From Branchiostoma floridae (taxonomy: Eukaryota > Chordata > Leptocardii > Amphioxiformes > Branchiostomatidae): DNA of 64,000 nt. The stretch covers positions 2,655,502 through 2,719,501 of the forward strand of contig NC_049994.1 in assembly GCF_000003815.2 (NCBI RefSeq). Reading direction: 5' to 3'. This document shows, piece after piece, positions 13,601-28,703 of this stretch. A program made the translations under genes and the position numbers. How positions within the stretch are numbered: the stretch's first letter is position 1; every line of letters starts with the position of its first letter. Below the pieces are notes generated by a model. The model was given only the letters and a program-made list of their open reading frames with translations, made no database searches and was not told the origin of the DNA.

Positions 13601-16600
13601 AAATGTAGATACTTGATAATAAATGAGTGATGTCTTGCATAAGAAGATACCAATTACGTAAATTGACAGCCAATTTGCATAATTAAAATTAAGACTGTAA
13701 CAAAAAGGTCGTGCTCATACGATTTTTTTTGTCAGTCCAGGGCTGAGATACATTTTTCCACAAAAAAATAGGAGCAGCGAATCCCTGAACCAAGACTTTA
13801 AATTGGACTGGCCTAACATTAACATGATAAATGTCAGTGCTGAGAGCAACCTGATACTCCAGAGGAGTAGGGTCATACACCTTCCATTTGATAGACGGCC
13901 ATGTAGTTAGCTAATCATGCCAAAATAAAGGGTATATGTACATTACAACAATCTTAGTCTGAAATATTCTCCTTCCAGTAAAAGGTAGGTACACTATCAT
14001 CTCCCCTTTCACTATATGGTCTCAAATTGAGCATTCCTCGCAAACATCTTTTTAAAACCATTTAAGTCTCAAACCCCACATGCAGTCAATTCTGTCTCCA
14101 AAGCCTCAACTTTATTTAGTACATGTATCAAACCTTTTATATTATATTATATTATATCATATTGTTGTGAGATTTGGGGCAGAGCTAATTCAGGCGACAA
14201 TTGACCCGCAGAGATTACACATGCAGTACTTATTTTGCAAAAATCTTCTTGGCGTACCTAGAAATACAGCTAACATAGCTAGTAGAGCAGCGCTTAGGAT
14301 GTTCCCAATTGACTTAGATATATACATAGGTACGGTCAAGTTTTGGCTACGCCTTAATAAAACGTTTGACTTTTCAACACATCCCCTACAATAAGACGGT
14401 TTACTCTGTCAGAAATATACAGTGTGTATACCGACGAACAGCTGTAAGAAATATTGGTTACAACGCGTAAGGGAAATGCTAAACGATATCGGTTAAATTT
14501 TCTATTTTCGATGGAACTCTCTGAATTCACTGTTAGACAATAATCATGTATGTGTATTAGCATGAAAGTTCATCTGTGTTGGTAGAATACATGATAAAAA
14601 TTGCTAAACTTTATTTCCAACACTAAATTAATATATGGACTTACCCTAAATTCTCGGTCAAACTCCGTCGACCTTGTTCACTCTCTATCTCTAGCAGTGA
14701 CGTCAGAAACACGCCACTTTTGCTGTAGGGGGTCATATGTATCAAAACGCCTGTGTCGCCCCCCACCTCTATTATGTGTGGACCGGTGGGCTTTGATGTA
14801 TACTGCCTCCTTCACTCCTCGCGCGAAGAAATCCTGTTCTGAGTCTAGGGTTTTGACTTTGTCCAACGAAATGGAATTTCCCGGAGACTCTATGTGTATA
14901 TGTTTCGCCACCTCAGACGATTTGACAGAGCTAGGACGCCGATGCTCGAGAAACCTAGTTTTCAGTGCAAGTTTAAAGGAATCTCGCATGACTTTTACTC
15001 TAAGTTGTTTATTGGCACAGAGGAACGATCCTGATGGTGTGATATCTATTCCTAAGTATGTATAAGAAATTGTGAAATTTCTGGTTTGTCCTTGTGATTG
15101 AAAGGGAAGTTTTTATTACAGTTAGTTCCACATAACTCATTAACCGCTAAAGCCACAAAACCTGCTGATATATCAAAAACATAGTTAGCAAATATTTTTA
15201 GTAAAGAAAGTTTCTGAATTCGAAAAGGCATATTTTTGGCCTAAACAAGATCTTCTTGGTAAAGCACCTGCAACATTAAGATCTTTGCGTTCTGGTAGGC
15301 CGTTTTGGACCAGTTTACGCGTTTGTTCCACACATACATCAAAGACCGGTCGTGTTTCAGTGTTTAGTCGTTGGAGCCATCATGTATGATTACAAGTTCA
15401 GTGGTGGTGTCTGACGATATGTTGATCATTTCGACAGTTTTGGGTAACGTTGTTGTTTTGTCAATTTTGGTGCTTTTGTCCCTATACATCTTATCGGGGT
15501 TGACGTCGTTCCAAAGAGACTCTGTGAATAACCTGGCACCCTTATTGACTGTTCTTTTGGTAGTGATTGGAGATGTTGTGTTTTCGCCAAAATGATTGTC
15601 AGCAGAAGGCTAGCTTGTAGGTCATCAAATTGTTTACTTTGCTTGTCCATTTTCACCTTGTTGTTGTAGACGAGAGTCTTTAGCTCATTCATCTCATCTC
15701 CCAGTGTTGTATACATGGCCTCGGCGTCAGTATTTGCGTACCCTGTACTCGGTAGTGGTTCGTTAGAGGTGTTTCCCCTGAATAGATAGCGTCGGGATCG
15801 GTTTGGGTGCTGAGATTTCGCTTCTTTGTCGCTTATAGGCTGTCGTGGTCACAATTAAACGTTGTCCGGCAGCCACAAGGTGCTCCACGAAGCCACGTGG
15901 GGGTAACGCCCGAAAGTGCCAAAACACAGCCCGTGAACTGCCCGGAAGGACCCCTCCTTTCAAGTGGGATCTAAGCCTAAGTCAATTACCAACAAGCGTT
16001 CGTAGAACTCAACCTTCGTGAAATGGGCGAGGGTGTGGTGGTTGGAGGGTGTTTCTTATAGACATCTCAGGGGCTAGCCTTGCAGAAAATGATACGTTCG
16101 ATTGGCAAAAAGTCTCGGAATTCTACACCTTTTTTCGCGCCTATGTAGCTGCATCATCCCTTTGAAGTGAAATAGTTTGCGTTGACAGATTGTCATGGTA
16201 TTTGGAATGCAGATAGCTTTTGTCATGGGCCGTGAGCGAGCGAGTGAGTGAGATAGCTTTGGAGATGCCTTACATAATCAATTTTTATCATGCAAATCAG
16301 GGGCTAATTTGCATAAGTAATGAGGACAGTTTATATTAATAATAATAATTTGGTGTATTTTGCCAGCCAGTAGGTACCCAAATTATACGCCTACTTCATT
16401 TCATAATAGCAGATTCTCAAAGATAAGACACATTAGTCAATTCCAAGTCACCATATGCATGAAGGTTTTAGGTGATCGTTGTAATAAAGTCTTAATTATG
16501 TTGAATAAAAGAATATCTAAGCCACAATTATTGATTTTTTTTAAAAATTGACTAAGAATATATTCATCTATTTGAATTCATTTGAATAGTTTAGAAACAT

Positions 16601-19600
16601 TTTGAAAGTAACTGTACAAAATATTTTTTTAGAATAATTGTGAAACCTCTGTGTGATTTTTTCACACTTACAAATATTTGTAAATTTTGCCAAATGGTTA
16701 AATTAGTTAACTGCCCCCATAAAAGTAAGCTCTGTTGTTGCCTCTGTATATTTTTAGATTTCACTGCTGGGCACTGGTGGATCCTTTGTGTTGGGCCATT
16801 GTTGCATTGACACCCAACCATACTTTGCAAGGGTGTGTGAATTGCTATCTTCCCAGCCCACCGACCCATTTACAAAATGTTACAAAAATGGTAGAAAATG
16901 GTAAATAATGATAGAATGCTGTTATCATTATTTAGAAACAATTAGAAGTATCTAATTCCACACCATGAATATTTCCAAAGTTTTACAGGACCGGGGAAAT
17001 ATTTATAAAATTGAAATAATGTTTAAAATATTTCTGAAGTATCAAATGTCGATTCTAGACATATAATTACAAAACTTTAAAATCATTTCTAAACAATGAC
17101 AACAAACATCCGCACGATGACTTGGAATGGACTCTAATGTCGATTCTAGACATATAATTACAAAACTTTAAAATCATTTCTAAACAATGACAACAAACTC
17201 AAAGAGAGAAAGAGAGAAATATTAGCCTAATTGAGTTGTGTAGTAGTATGTCCGATTGGTAAAAATTCCCGGAATTGACAGCAAGTTTTCCTCGCGTACG
17301 CAATCGAATCATCCCTTTGGATGGTAATAACAAGGGAAGGGTTGACGGATCAATACTTTCAATATTGACGACTTGATACATTGCATGGACGTTTCTACAA
17401 AGTGATGTTATAAATTATAGTTTTTCTTTGTACAGCCCCCTTTACAGATCATTATTACCGACTTGTTGCTTACAACAATGATGCTGTAGCATTCTTTGTT
17501 TCACAATGCAGTCCACTACATTGTGCATCCTATATGTCTAATGTACAATCCCTATAAACAATCTCATCAATGACTACAAGTTACTGTGGAAAACAAACCC
17601 TGCTTTGTTCAACAATGTATTGTACCGGTAGTAACTGTTACATGTACAACCCTTTTAAAACGTATAATACACATTTAGGCCCCTGTAAACAATATCATCA
17701 TTGCCCTTATTCATTGCCCTTAATCTACAGATTATCAAATCTTATAGGAAACATTTACACCCCATCATGTATAATGTACTGTCCCTATAGTACCATTGCC
17801 TGTTATCGTCTGGTATATATAAGTCGTGCTGTCCTCTATTGCGCAACTATGACCTTTGGGGTCACTTCCTGTGGGGACGGGGCCCATGCACAACTGAATG
17901 ACGTAACTCCTAAATATAAACCACGATTGCGTAATCGCCACACTTAGCACACTGCACACTATTTTCAAAGTACAAACATCCCCTGCAAAACCGCCAGAAG
18001 CCACTAGACAAAAAAAACGCCTCGTACGTTTCATCTCCTTCTCAAGAACTACCCACATACCAAAAATCAGATCAATCTGTCATGGTCTTACGCAGCTGAA
18101 CTGTTCGCAGACACGCCGTATATAAGGTTTCTATACATACCTATTGTATCATGCAAATTACCACCTAATTTGCATAGCAAGTATACAGTTATGTACATCA
18201 TTACGTAAGCTGTCAGCATACCTACAGTCATTAACATCCATCAAACCCTTCTTGCATTATTCCTTCTCAAAACCTAAAACAAGAATTACTTTCAACGCCC
18301 CTGCCAAATCCCTAGGTGGCCAAAACTTACACACCTTACTATGCTTTTACACAGCTATCTAGCACTTACAAATCATCACCAAAACAAGTCCCAAACAAAA
18401 CATAGCAAAACCGGAAGTTCCGCTGCAGTACTATAACACGCCGCTAGAGCGCCCTGCCGTAACGCAATTCCTGCCATTACTTCGTCATGTCTAATCCTAC
18501 CCACATACCAAATATCAAAACCATCCATCCACGCGTTCCCTAGTTATCAGGCTGACAAACGACCACCTGACATCAAAACGGCACTGACTACAAACCCTTC
18601 GTTTCACGAAGGGAATTAAGTGTGATGAAAGATGAAGGGATTCGTAACACGCTATCCTCACGATATCGTGAACGTCCACATCGCAACATCGCGCATGTAT
18701 TTGCGATCGTCTAAGGTACACTTTACAATATATTTTTACCTAGATATTACTGCAGGATGTGGAGGTATCCTGACGGCTCCCCCTGGAGGTACTGTGACAT
18801 CACCGAACTACCCCAATAACTACTTCAACGGTATGACTTGTGAGTGGACTATCACAGTGGCAGAAGGAAGGATGGTTCTTCTTACTATTGACAGCTTTCA
18901 CCTTGAGAACAAGTTCGACTTCTTGACAATCTACGACAAAGACGGTGATAGGATTACACCGTTCAAGAGGTAATGCCCTAAAGGACCAATCAGTTTTCTT
19001 CCAGAGTAAAGCAGTATGGATAATGCAGAGAGTGAGAGTTGAGAGTGAGAGTAGCTTCAGAATCAAGAAAGTGAGTCTTGCATCAGATTCAATAATCAAA
19101 AGCTTCTATATTTAAGGGCAACAAGAACGGAGACAATAATGCGTCATTTCGATTTCCAGGTTAACAGGACAAGTGCCGTTAAGTAACTTTACCAGTGTAC
19201 TTAACCAGATGCTCGTGAGGTTTACCTCAGACAACAGCATTCGGGCTCGGGGGTTCCAGTTTTCCTACACAGCTACAGACAGAGCCATAGGTGACACAGG
19301 TGAGATGTTTGTCTCTTGTGTTCATCTTCCTTTTGATGTTTCTGTGGTGGTGAGCATCCAGCTACGGTTACTGGTTCTTAGTCGTAACGAAGGAAGTCAA
19401 CAGTCGCGTCGCGTGTGGCTTAACTGGTAGAGAGTTCGACTCGGAATCTATAGGTCCCGAGTTTGATACCTGACGTCCCCCGATGTTGTACCCTTGGGAG
19501 AGGCACTTAACGCGACTTCACTCAGCAGATCAGATGTAATAATGGGCACCAAGTGTAAGCATGATAACAAGCCAACAGTATCATCTACCGACGTCAACAC

Positions 19601-22600
19601 CACATAATCAAGTGCGGTGCCTCTTCCCCTGATGTTCGCCCTACATGAAACCACCCGACTCTCAGACCCTAGGTGTCCGCTACGGAACGCGCGCATTGCC
19701 CTCTGGCGATGAATACGTCATAATAACATTCAGCTGACAGCAGGAACATGACCACCCGCGCGACCCCGTCCTCTAACGTTCCCCATGTGCAACAATTTTC
19801 GACTGCACTTTACTGGGAGTTCGCTCCTAACATGCTCAAATAGCTTCATGCCAGTCGAAAAAAATCCATGAGTGCCACTGCCCAACCACCTGCCCCTGAG
19901 TATTAGTGCTTGCAGAGTGTCATGCTAACCACTCAAATAACCACTTATACAAAACAGTCTCTCTGGTGTGCACACCTCTCCCACTGGCCATGTGTGCCAT
20001 CGCCCGACCACCTGCCATTGAGCATACTTGCACTTATCCAAAATGTGCTCCGAAAACCGACACAAAGGAACGCACATATTGTCACATCCTGTACGGTGCA
20101 AATTCCATAATGCCCATCAAGTGCGCCCCCACGATGGTCTAAAAGGCCCTGAAAATCCTATCTTGTCAATCAATGTCAATCAACCATTTCACTAATGGCA
20201 ACAATAGCTGATTGGTTCACACCTTTGAGGGCGGGATCTAGAAATGTTTTGGTCGCACCTAGACTAGCAGAATCTTTCCCGCGAACTTCCCCTTTCAAAT
20301 GCACGCCTGTCTCCGCCCCAATTGTTCCCCTGTTTGCACAGTAAACAATAGCCAATCTTTCAAACCGGTCATTCCCACGATGATGCGTCTTACTGACACA
20401 GCCCACTCAGTCCTTCTTTGCTACATTTTCGCCTATTCTGCCACCAATATTTATAAAATACCGAAACTAAGGTCATGCAAGGAAATATCAGTTTCCGACA
20501 TTCCCCGGGGCCTTCCCCGCGCGGTCGCCGGGGACGCGCGGAACCCGTCGCCATTTGTAAACAAAATCCGTTCTTGAACTTCTTCCCTACGTAAATTATA
20601 TCTGCGCTACGCTAAACACACACGAAATTAACCGACAGAGTACGGATAGTTTGTCGATGAAGTCGACTTTCTATATATATTTTATTTTCAAAACATATCC
20701 ATGGAAGCAACACTTCCCTTGCTACATATTTGCGCCCTTGATTGAGAAATGTACAGATTAAATTACCGGCTTGACTCTGGCCCTGTCCTGTTCTATCAGT
20801 AATCAACGCCTAGGAAATACCAACCTTCGCTTTCCGATGCAATAACGTATTCTTTCTAATAATTCATTACACCCATGTATTTCTATAATGAACTACAGTT
20901 CGTGATTCAATACGGGCGGTAACAGACTATGCACAAGCCGCTGTTTGATGTGTCGGCTTGTGTTCGACATGCATCGATGCCTTTTGCCAGTTCTGGCGTC
21001 CTTGATAGGAAAATTGAAATAAAACAATCCACATCTCTGTAAGTATAAATGCAACTCGAAATAAAGCACACAATGAAAATCAAAGCCTGGGGAAGAAAGG
21101 GGATTATTTGACGAGGGAGCTGGATTAGACCGGTCCTCCAGTTTGTTTACAAACCCACGCCATGTATGAATCAATGTGCTGAATGTATTCGGCTTTTAAT
21201 GTTTATGTTTGTTTTTGTTTATTTATTCGCACACAAAATATTACATGAAAACAAAAAACGAAAACAATGGATAAAACAGGTGCAGGAGGAGGAAAAAACT
21301 TGAGAAGCTTATACTTAGCCCTCCTCCTTTAAACTAAACAAAGTTGATTATCATATATAATAATAAAGTAAAGTAATGCATAGATTGATAATGATACAAT
21401 GAGGATAAACAAGTAATTAATGGTATGAATTAACAATGAATGATAAAGTAACGTAATACAACGAAAATGGTAATGATGTAATAAGGATAAACAAGTAATT
21501 AATGGTTTGGCTTAACAATAAATAATAAATCAACATAATACTTACAAAATGATAATAATGCAATAAGGATAGTCAAATAACGGAATGAATTAAGATAATA
21601 TGATTTAAAAAGAAAAAGAATGTGGCTACTACAGGGGGCTCGGATGGATTAACAGATGGATTTTCAGATTACGTTTAAAAGTCGGGAGAGAGGAAGTTAG
21701 ATTCTTAAGGGAGGGGGGAAGATCATTCCATATTTTAACACACTTGTATTTGACAGACATTTGGGCAAGAGAGGTTCTGAATAGGGGGATGTGTAGATTT
21801 GTGCTTTGGCGAGTTTGATAATTGTGAAACTGCGAGCGAAAATTAAGAAAGCTGTTAAAGGTATCGGGGAGAGTATGGTTTATGTGTTGGGCTGTAAAAA
21901 GAGCAAGTTGAAATCTGTTGACGTCATAGATATTCAAAATTCTAAGTTTCTCAAATAGTGGTGAAGAGTGAGTATAGAAACTCGAACATGTCGCAATGCG
22001 TAGAAATTTTTTCTGTAGAATTAATAAAGGGTGTAGAGAAGTTTTGTAGGCGTTTCCCCAAACAATATTACAATACATGAGATATGGATAGATTAGACTG
22101 TTATATATGGTTATAAAGGTTCTCTGGGATAAAAGATGTCTAATTTTCCCTATGATCCCGATAGTTTTTGAAATTTTATTTAATAACATAGCAATGTGGG
22201 GCTTCCATGTTAGTCGATCGTCAATGAGTACTCCTAGAAATTTAGCCTGGCATTCTTGGGATAGAGGAAGGTTCTTTAGGAAGATATTGGCATTTTTCTT
22301 ATTATATGTCTTGTTTTTACTACAAAAGATAAGATAGTACGTCTTTTTGATATTAACTGATAGCTTGTTGGTTTCGAACCATGTGATGACTTTTTCTAAT
22401 TCCTGATTGGTTAGACGTATTAACGAATCATAGTCTGCATGTGAGAGGAAGAGATTTGTATCATCAGCAAATAGGATAAAACAGAAAATTTTGGATGCTT
22501 CAGCAAGATCGTTAACATATATTAAAAACAATAAGGGTCCCAGAATTGAACCCTGGGGAACTCCACAATTTATCAGTTTGCATGAAGATGTATAGCCATT

Positions 22601-25600
22601 GAGGGTGACGTATTGTTTTCTATCTGATAGATAGCTCTTAAACCACTTGAGTGCTGTGTCATTAATGCCATATTTATTTAGCTTTTTGAGAAGAATAGAA
22701 TGGTTTACCGTGTCAAAAGCTTTGCTTAGATCTAAAAATATCCCTATGGTGAATTCATTGTTGTCAATAGCTGTAGTAATTTTCTCGATTAATTGAATAA
22801 GTGCCATGGAAGTAGAGTATCCCCTTCTGAAACCATATTGATGTTTGTATAGAATGTCATTTTGATCTAAATGCTTTAAAAGACGATTGTATATTAATTT
22901 TTCGAGAATTTTGGAGATGCACGGTAGAACTGAAATAGGGCGGTAATTACTTACCGAGGTAGAATCATTACTTTTAAATATAGGAATCACTTTGGCAATT
23001 TTGGTTGATTTAGGGACCACACCGCTCTGAATGGATAATGTTAGGATATGTATAAGAGGACAAATAATATAAGGTAGGGATATTTTGAGTATTTTTGCGC
23101 TGATTCCATCGTGTCCAGCAGCGGAATCTTTCAGGTTTCGTACTATATCTAAAATTTCAGCAGTGGACGGGGGTTCAAATGACGTTAGTTGCCTATTCAG
23201 ATGAGTTTTGATGAAATCGAGGGGAATACGTGGTAAACTTCTGGAGTCCTTTTGCTTGAAATGGTACATTACAGAAAAGATTTGAATTTTATCAAAACAC
23301 ACAGAAGTAAATCAATTTAGTTAAATGTGAAGGAGGGGAGGGGTAAAGAGAGTGTTGTTGTTTGATAGCAGACCGGGTCCTTTGTCTTGTATACAACCGA
23401 CGCCATTTTCCCGTTTGTCCCCTTGTTCAAGTTTGTCACATTACTTTACCGGCATGCATGTATTTCTAATCACAAGAGGTACAGCCCAGACGTATGTTAT
23501 TCAAGCATCTTTCAACTTTCTAACTGTACAAATTCTCCCGGCCCGTGAAGCGGTCGATTATGTTTCAAATCCTCGTGCCGACACAAAGTTTTCGTGAAAA
23601 TTTGTGAGAGTCTCCTAACGATCACAGGTTAATAGCCGGAAGATTGCATGATGCCCTACGACTGTACAAGCTGGACGGTGGTGCCCATACACAAAAAACT
23701 TCAAAACTACAGCAGTTTCTGAATCTCGTTTCCGAGGATTGGATAAGAAATTTACTACAGAATTAGAACTCGTTCAGTTAAAAATCGCGGGCAATTATCT
23801 GGCTTGGGGCGCTCAGCGAATACAATAGAAGTATTTCTCACTTATTTGCATCTTGTATATCTTGTCTGCTTTGATTGAGGCCGACACAGCTCATTATAAG
23901 TCCCAAACAAACCCTTACAGCCATGTGCACTGTCTGAAATAAGCACAAGCTTCATATTTTGGCCTATATCTTTTGACCTTCGTGGGATTTTTCGGCGAAA
24001 AAAACATGGGCCTGGAGAGCGAAACTTCGCCGCCATTTTGATGACGTCGTCTGTTCGCTCCAATCAGGCTCACGGGAAAGACGGAAGGAAAATGTGAGGA
24101 AATGTGGCCCAAAATTTGGAAAATAATCTTTAATTTCACAGACATCGGCGGAAAAGGATTGTAACTAAAAAATTATCGCTAGGAACATTGACTACAACTT
24201 CAACAAATGTTTAGTGCGTAAATTAGAAAAATATCCCTTGAGGAAAATTTGCAAAGTTCAAAGTTCGGTCACCTATAGTAACCTTTCTTACGTTCGTCTG
24301 ATTTGATAGGGTATTTTGAACGCAGTGTATAAGTGTCACTTTTATACTTGTATGAATTTGAAAATTCAACATATCCTCTCTTTAAGTGATTTTTGCTGTT
24401 TCTTGACATGACCACCAAACATGCGTTATTTTGAGAAATATTTAGCAATGTGTATCAGTGTGTAGACATGGATACAGGGCCGCGGTCGGCACCCCGCGGT
24501 GCCTTGGGCGGGGCAAATTACCCTGACAACGCGGACAAAAGCATAGCAACCGGACCACCGTGCCCAGTCTATGAGCCCTACAACGAATGTTTGCACTGAA
24601 ATGGTCCCACATTACCCTCACTCCTTGTGTGTTATTATCCACATGCTCAACCGAGAGTTTTGTCTAAACCCTCAAACCACCGTTTGGGGTCCAAACTGAC
24701 CCCAGACGTATATTAATATGTGCCATTATCGCATTTTTGGTCGAAAACAAATTTCCTTCCACGAGTTTGTTTGTGTATATGTCTTATAACTTCTCATACG
24801 TTTTTAACCAGATTGGCTTATTGTTGATTAAGTTATCATAGAAAGTTTATGTATGGTCCAGTGGGTTCAAAACTGACCCCAGAATTTTTTTAAACACACT
24901 TTTGAGACCCACGTCTAAACTACTTATCATATGATCACGAAATCTTCAGAAAATGATGCACATGTGCAACAAAATTATGGTAATAACTTTTGTGTCACCA
25001 TCATGTTATCTGACGGCGCCATGACGTCATTTAACTAAAATTGGCCACCATTTTGGATTTTGACTGATGACGTCATCAAATTTGCATAAATTATGAATAT
25101 TGAATCATGAAACTTTTTTTTTCACTTAAATTGCTTGCTATCAACATTTTCTAAAAAGGGACCTAGTTTGGTGGCACTATCATAAGCTATTCAGGGGCTA
25201 TGTGACTTTGAAGTTGGTGCGGACATAAAAAAGCCTTACCCGGTCTGAATGGCGTTTGTGCGAAATGTGGTCCTCATGATCTTTTGCATGAATTATGATA
25301 ATGATATCTTACCTAATCATGTAAAAATGTCCCATATAGATGAAGAAAGCTTTACATATATACAAATCACAAAAAGAGTCACCAAAAAAACTGTATTTGT
25401 ACAAAACGTTATGGGGTCAGCTTTGACCCAATACGGTAATCTACGTCACAAAAAAGGTACGGCGGTTTGAGAGTTAAAAATTGTTGTTTAAGGTGTGGCG
25501 ATTACCTCGGCCGCTGAGCCTTTCAAAAACCTGTTATTGAGATTGTCGAGGCCAGTAGCTTTGTTTTAAGTCAGCATTTTAAGTTCCCAATTTATAAAGT

Positions 25601-28600
25601 CCGCTGTTATTTACTTGGAAGAGAAACGAGCGAGGGATTTGTGGGCTATTTCTTGCGAATAGCTCGTCTCTCCCATCTCTTGATTAACAACCTCTTCTCG
25701 TACTTACGCTCGTTTAACCCTCAAACACTAGAATGGGGTCTATTTGCACCACAGACGTACATTTTAAAGTACCGTTTGAACATTTTTGATCTGAAGAAAA
25801 ATCCTTCCGTGACTTTGTTAGTCAATATCTTTCATACCTTCCCCTAAGTTTTTACGAAGATGGATACAATACTGTGGAAACTGTAAAGAAAGGCTGTGTT
25901 TAGTCCGTCTTGGGTTCAAACGGACCCCAGCAAAAAATGCAGCTTTTGAAACAAACTTTTGAGATAAACCCCTTAAGTCCTTAGCGTACGACCACCAAAC
26001 CTTCAGACGATAGTAAACATCTAAAATTAAATCATCATATAAACTTTTGTGTCATCACCATATAATATGACGACATTATGACGCCATTTAGTTTATAAGG
26101 GCGGCCATCTTAGCTTTTGACTAATGAAGTCATTAATAAGCATAAATTATAACTTTTGAATTAAGAAAATAACACTGAATTTTGTAGAATTTAATCTTTG
26201 TACTAAAACAAGTGTAGTTTACCAAGAAAACTTTGTTTAACCCTCAAACCACCGTAGCTTTTTTGTGGCGTAGAATACCGTATGGGGTCAAAACTGACCC
26301 CAAAACGTTTTGTACAAATACAGTTTTCTGTGTGAATCTTTTTGTGATTTGTATATATGTATAGTTTCATTAATCTATGTGGGACAGTCTGACATGATTA
26401 GGTGAGAATACTTCTAGCTCATTATTATAATTTATGCAAAAGATCATGAGGACCACATTTTGTACCAACGCTATTCAGACCGGGAAGGAGGTTTTTGATG
26501 CCTGTACCAGCTTCAATGCCATATAGCGCCTGAATGGCTTGTGCTAAGGCCACCAAATTTGGTAACTTTTTAGAAAATGTTGATAGCAAATATTTTGAGT
26601 GAACAAAGTATGTTCATCATTTTCTATGTTGCCATGGCAACGGAATTCTGACAGACATTTTTATTACGAAATTTTCTAATTTTGTATTAAACATTTAAGT
26701 TTTAAGGTTTTCTTGGCAAATAACAATTGCTTATCACATCTTATAAAATTCAACATAAATTTCAGGACTCAATATTTATAATTTATGCTAATTTGATGAC
26801 GTCATCAGTCAAAATCCAAGATGGCGGCCTATATTACCTAGATGACGTCATAATGTCATATGACATGACAATGGCACAAAAGTTGTTACAGTAATTTTGG
26901 CTTACATTTACATCATTCTCTGAAAATTTCGTGATCCTACAATAAATAGTTTAGGTATGGGTTGCAAAAGGTTGTTTGAAAAAACTGCTTTGGTCAGTTT
27001 TGACCCCAATGGACCATGCATAAACTTTTGAGGATAACTTAATCAACAATGAGTCAATCTCGGTAAGAACGTATAAGAAGTTATAGGATAGATATACAAA
27101 CAAACTACTAGGAGGAAATTTGTTTTCGGCCAGGATTGACATAATGGCACACATTGATATTCGCCTGGGGTCAGTTTTGACCCCATACGGTGGTTTGAGG
27201 GTTAAATCAAAATTGACAAATTATTGGCAAAAATATGCCTGTCAGACTTCCGTTGCAATCGTAACCCAAAAAATTGATAAACTTACTTCATTTTGAAAAT
27301 TTTGCTAACAATATTTTGTTATCTATTACCAAGTTTCGTAACTTTAGCACTTGCCGTTCATGAGTTATGCGACATAAAAGTTGCTGAAGGCCTCACCATT
27401 CCCCTCTCTGGTCAGAATAGGTTTAGTGCAAAACGTGGTCCTTCTTATCTTTTGCATAGAATATGATGATGAGCTGGAATTAGCAACACCTTATCATGTT
27501 AAAATATTCCTCTAAATGTAGTACAATGATCACCGATAAGATTTTATAAACAAAACATTTTGGGGTCCGTTTGGACCCCCTTGGTCATTTTAGTCGCAAA
27601 AAAGGTCGGGTGCTTGAGGGTTAAGGCGCACGTTTTAATATAACATTTTTTGCGTGTTGCAATTGACCTTTGATGCTCTATATTTCCCTCGGACACAGTG
27701 TGCAGAGGTACACTGACGGCTCCATCTGGAGGTACTGTGACGTCACCAAACTACCCCGATGACTACGGCAACGATATGACTTGTATGTGGTCGATCATCG
27801 TGCCAGAAGGAAGGGTGGTTCTTCTCACGTTTGACAGCTTCCACCTTGAGGACGGTGATGACTATGTGGAAATTTACGATGGAGGCAGTTTCAGTGCTTC
27901 AGAGTTGTTGATAAGGTAATGTCCTGAACGACCAATCATTTTTCTTCCAGAGTAGAGAAGTTTGGATAATGCAGTGAGAGAGTTGAGAGTGAGAGTAGCT
28001 TCAAATCAAGAATAAAAAAAAAGAGAAAATAATGTTTTATTTCGATTTCCAGCTTAACAGGGCAAATGTCAGTCAACAACATCACCAGTACATCTAACCA
28101 GACGATCGTGAGGTTTGAATCTGATTATAATGGCACGGCTCCGGGGTTCCAGTTCTCCTACACAGGTAAAGACACAGCTATTGTTAATGTGATAGATTAC
28201 AGCAAGCACAGGGGCGTTGTTTTCTTCACCATTAAGATTTCGGAGACCTCATATCTCAATGAAATATTCTGATTATGCAAATTACTACCACATTAACATA
28301 ATCCATGCTAAGTAAAATACGCATTTAAGGGAATTAACACTGGTCAAAATGTTGACAGTCCAACAACCTACTAGTTAAAAAAAGTATAGTACTATAGCAA
28401 TGTAAATTAGGAAAGTTTTTTTTTTCCACGTGCCATAAACCACATATTTTACAAGTCAAGTCAAATTAATTCCAGTTCATTGCACAGTGATTATGTCAGG
28501 TACAAAGCATGGCAACTAACATGTATTACTAACAACTACACACTATATACATCCGTATACTCATCTAACATTAATAGAAAAATGGCGGCATAGTCTATTT

Positions 28601-28635
28601 CACATTGTTAAAGCACTACTTCTCTTTTGCATAGC

Positions 28636-28703
<68 letters not shown>

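Noticed and set aside
14601-15065. A 154-codon plus-strand ORF
   Set aside because: Shadow of the antisense transposon remnant, whose minus-strand frame carries the recognisable motif.
17570-17947. A 125-codon plus-strand ORF
   Set aside because: No domain, no splice context, and it overlaps degenerate repeats.
19906-20577. Several Cys- and Pro-rich short ORFs in the long intron after CUB 2
   Set aside because: Overlapping frames, no recognised module and no splice sites in the expected phase.
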